Source: a virus. From it: DNA of 64,000 bases. Each line of letters begins with the position of its first letter. Within the stretch, counting starts at the first letter, position 1. The stretch lies in the IMG/VR virus record IMGVR_UViG_3300017971_002536, positions 104,384-168,383 of that record, one strand, 5' to 3'. The translations under genes were made by a program, and so were the position numbers. Below the pieces are notes generated by a model. The model made no database searches. It was given only the letters and a program-made list of their open reading frames with translations, and was not told the origin of the DNA. Below are positions 63,434 to 64,000 of this stretch, piece after piece.

Positions 63434-64000
63434 CTAATAGTCAAGCTTCACCTTGATTAGCGCCTCGCGATCAAATGACTTCAATAATGGAACACTTACT
63501 TTAGCGACCGCAAGAAGTTCATTAGATTCATTATAAAGACCAACCGTAGTAATATATGAATGTGGATCACCAATAAATGTAGGTACTTTTAATGTACCAT
63601 CAGATGATGTATAATAAGTTGGATTATTACTTAAATTATAGTCTTTATTCTTTATTCTTACAAAATAATTCGTTGATGTTATTACTTCCTCGTTTCTCGC
63701 CGTAAAATATGAAGCAGATTTGATCATTTCATATAACTTGAAATGATTGTCGGCTAATGTAGTTGACGCAGAACCGGTCGAAACAAACGATCCCATATGT
63801 GCTTCTAATGCGTTTGGATTGAGAATAATAAGTCCACGATCAGGATAAAATAATCCATATCCACCGGACGCTTCACTTGCAGCATCCTTGTAAACAGTCG
63901 CTGTAGCACCAACATTCAAACTACCACTAACTACATTAAAAAGTCGTCCACCTTGAGATACCGCTTGATCAAATTTTTGAGCACTATCATCAATCAAACG
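63434..64000 (-). CDS. Virion structural protein, N-terminus beyond the right edge
   Basis: 188 codons plus stop; the frame is open at the right edge (RLIDDSAQKFDQAVSQGG), so a TTG there is unlikely to be the real start. The visible part is Ser/Ala/Tyr-rich with strands LFNVVSGSLNVGATATVYKD and GLFYPDRGLIILNPNALEAH. The last ~45 residues align with the end of the gene at 61556-62533. A homing endonuclease gene separates the two. The pair looks like a tail-structure family in which each gene keeps the shared C-terminal domain. Confidence 0.6.
   Translation of the reverse strand, partial: RLIDDSAQKFDQAVSQGGRLFNVVSGSLNVGATATVYKDAASEASGGYGLFYPDRGLIILNPNALEAHMGSFVSTGSASTTLADNHFKLYEMIKSASYFTARNEEVITSTNYFVRIKNKDYNLSNNPTYYTSSDGTLKVPTFIGDPHSYITTVGLYNESNELLAVAKVSVPLLKSFDREALIKVKLDY

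Noticed and set aside
1-64000. tRNA genes
   Set aside because: Intergenic gaps are almost all under 60 bases and the longer ones contain promoters or terminators; no cloverleaf was seen by eye.

Overview
The window is one contiguous piece of a T4-like tailed phage (Caudoviricetes, myovirus morphology), not a cellular genome. The head and neck genes can be recognised in T4-like order in the direction of transcription: terminase gp17 (28424 to 26793), portal gp20 (25030 to 23156), prohead protease gp21 (18939 to 18331), acidic core/scaffold gp22-like (12664 to 11543), major capsid protein gp23 (11512 to 9875), then neck gp13-like, gp14-like and two gp15-like genes (7333 to 3491). The DNA is AT-rich and very gene-dense: stops and starts overlap by a few bases, starts carry GGAG/AAGGAG Shine-Dalgarno sequences, and no gene-free stretch exceeds about 200 bases. 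Everything is on the minus strand except one small GIY-YIG-type gene (7514-7828). The protein families point to an environmental, probably aquatic, T4-like phage. The host cannot be named from the sequence. I see no tRNA genes, CRISPR arrays or integrase, and no tail sheath or tube gene.

Layout from right to left (direction of transcription): 64000-60196, virion proteins with shared C-terminal domains, an EDxHD-type homing endonuclease and a TIG-domain protein; 60145-54783, DNA metabolism (PDDEXK-like nuclease, zinc/TOPRIM primase, a glycosyltransferase, and an SbcD-SbcC fusion equal to T4 gp47+gp46); 54723-47503, a 1757-residue S74 fiber, a Hint-domain virion protein and an M15 peptidase endolysin; 47510-34374, a run of small proteins and enzymes (HAD phosphatase, CCA-adding enzyme, polynucleotide-kinase-like protein, alarmone hydrolase, ParB/nucleotidyltransferase/ligase polyprotein) interleaved with two virion genes; 34313-28434, tagged core-type proteins and a putative holin/spanin cluster; 28424-9875, the head module, in which the gp17, gp20, gp21, gp22 and gp23 genes are separated by about 20 small genes; 9672-7514, accessory genes; 7333-1, neck genes, two more tagged proteins and fibers.

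The most striking pattern is a short N-terminal amphipathic, lysine- and leucine-rich helix ending in a (L/I)-x-E site. It starts at least 20 otherwise unrelated proteins and recurs inside several long ones. I call it the CTS-like tag. In T4, the capsid-targeting sequence of internal proteins IPI-III and Alt has the same design: a helix of about 10 residues removed by gp21 at (L/I)xE. Here a gp21 protease, and a gp23 with a matching LLDE site at residue 64 (T4 cleaves after residue 65), lie in the same window. The inference is that this phage packages a large set of proteins in its head and injects them. The tagged cargo includes a (p)ppGpp-hydrolase-like HD enzyme, an ADP-ribosyltransferase-like protein, a CCA-adding enzyme, a P-loop polynucleotide kinase, a HAD phosphatase, and a polyprotein joining a ParB-like domain, an NMN-adenylyltransferase-like domain and an RNA-ligase-like domain. 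Together these look like a pre-packaged tRNA-repair, NAD-repair and alarmone-control kit. Several long ORFs keep an internal Shine-Dalgarno plus ATG exactly at an internal tag, which suggests they arose by in-frame fusion of tagged genes.

A second pattern is regulatory. The 10-mer TATATTTATA, read in the direction of the gene, lies upstream of eight minus-strand genes and the single plus-strand gene, always in gene orientation. A tenth copy forms the -10 of a consensus sigma-70 promoter (TTGACA, 17-bp spacer) before the DUF4375-like gene. The copies without a -35 box are candidate late promoters. Three strong hairpin terminators (7832-7860, 8587-8618, 9777-9813) and a fourth at 12805-12840 bound the accessory and capsid units.
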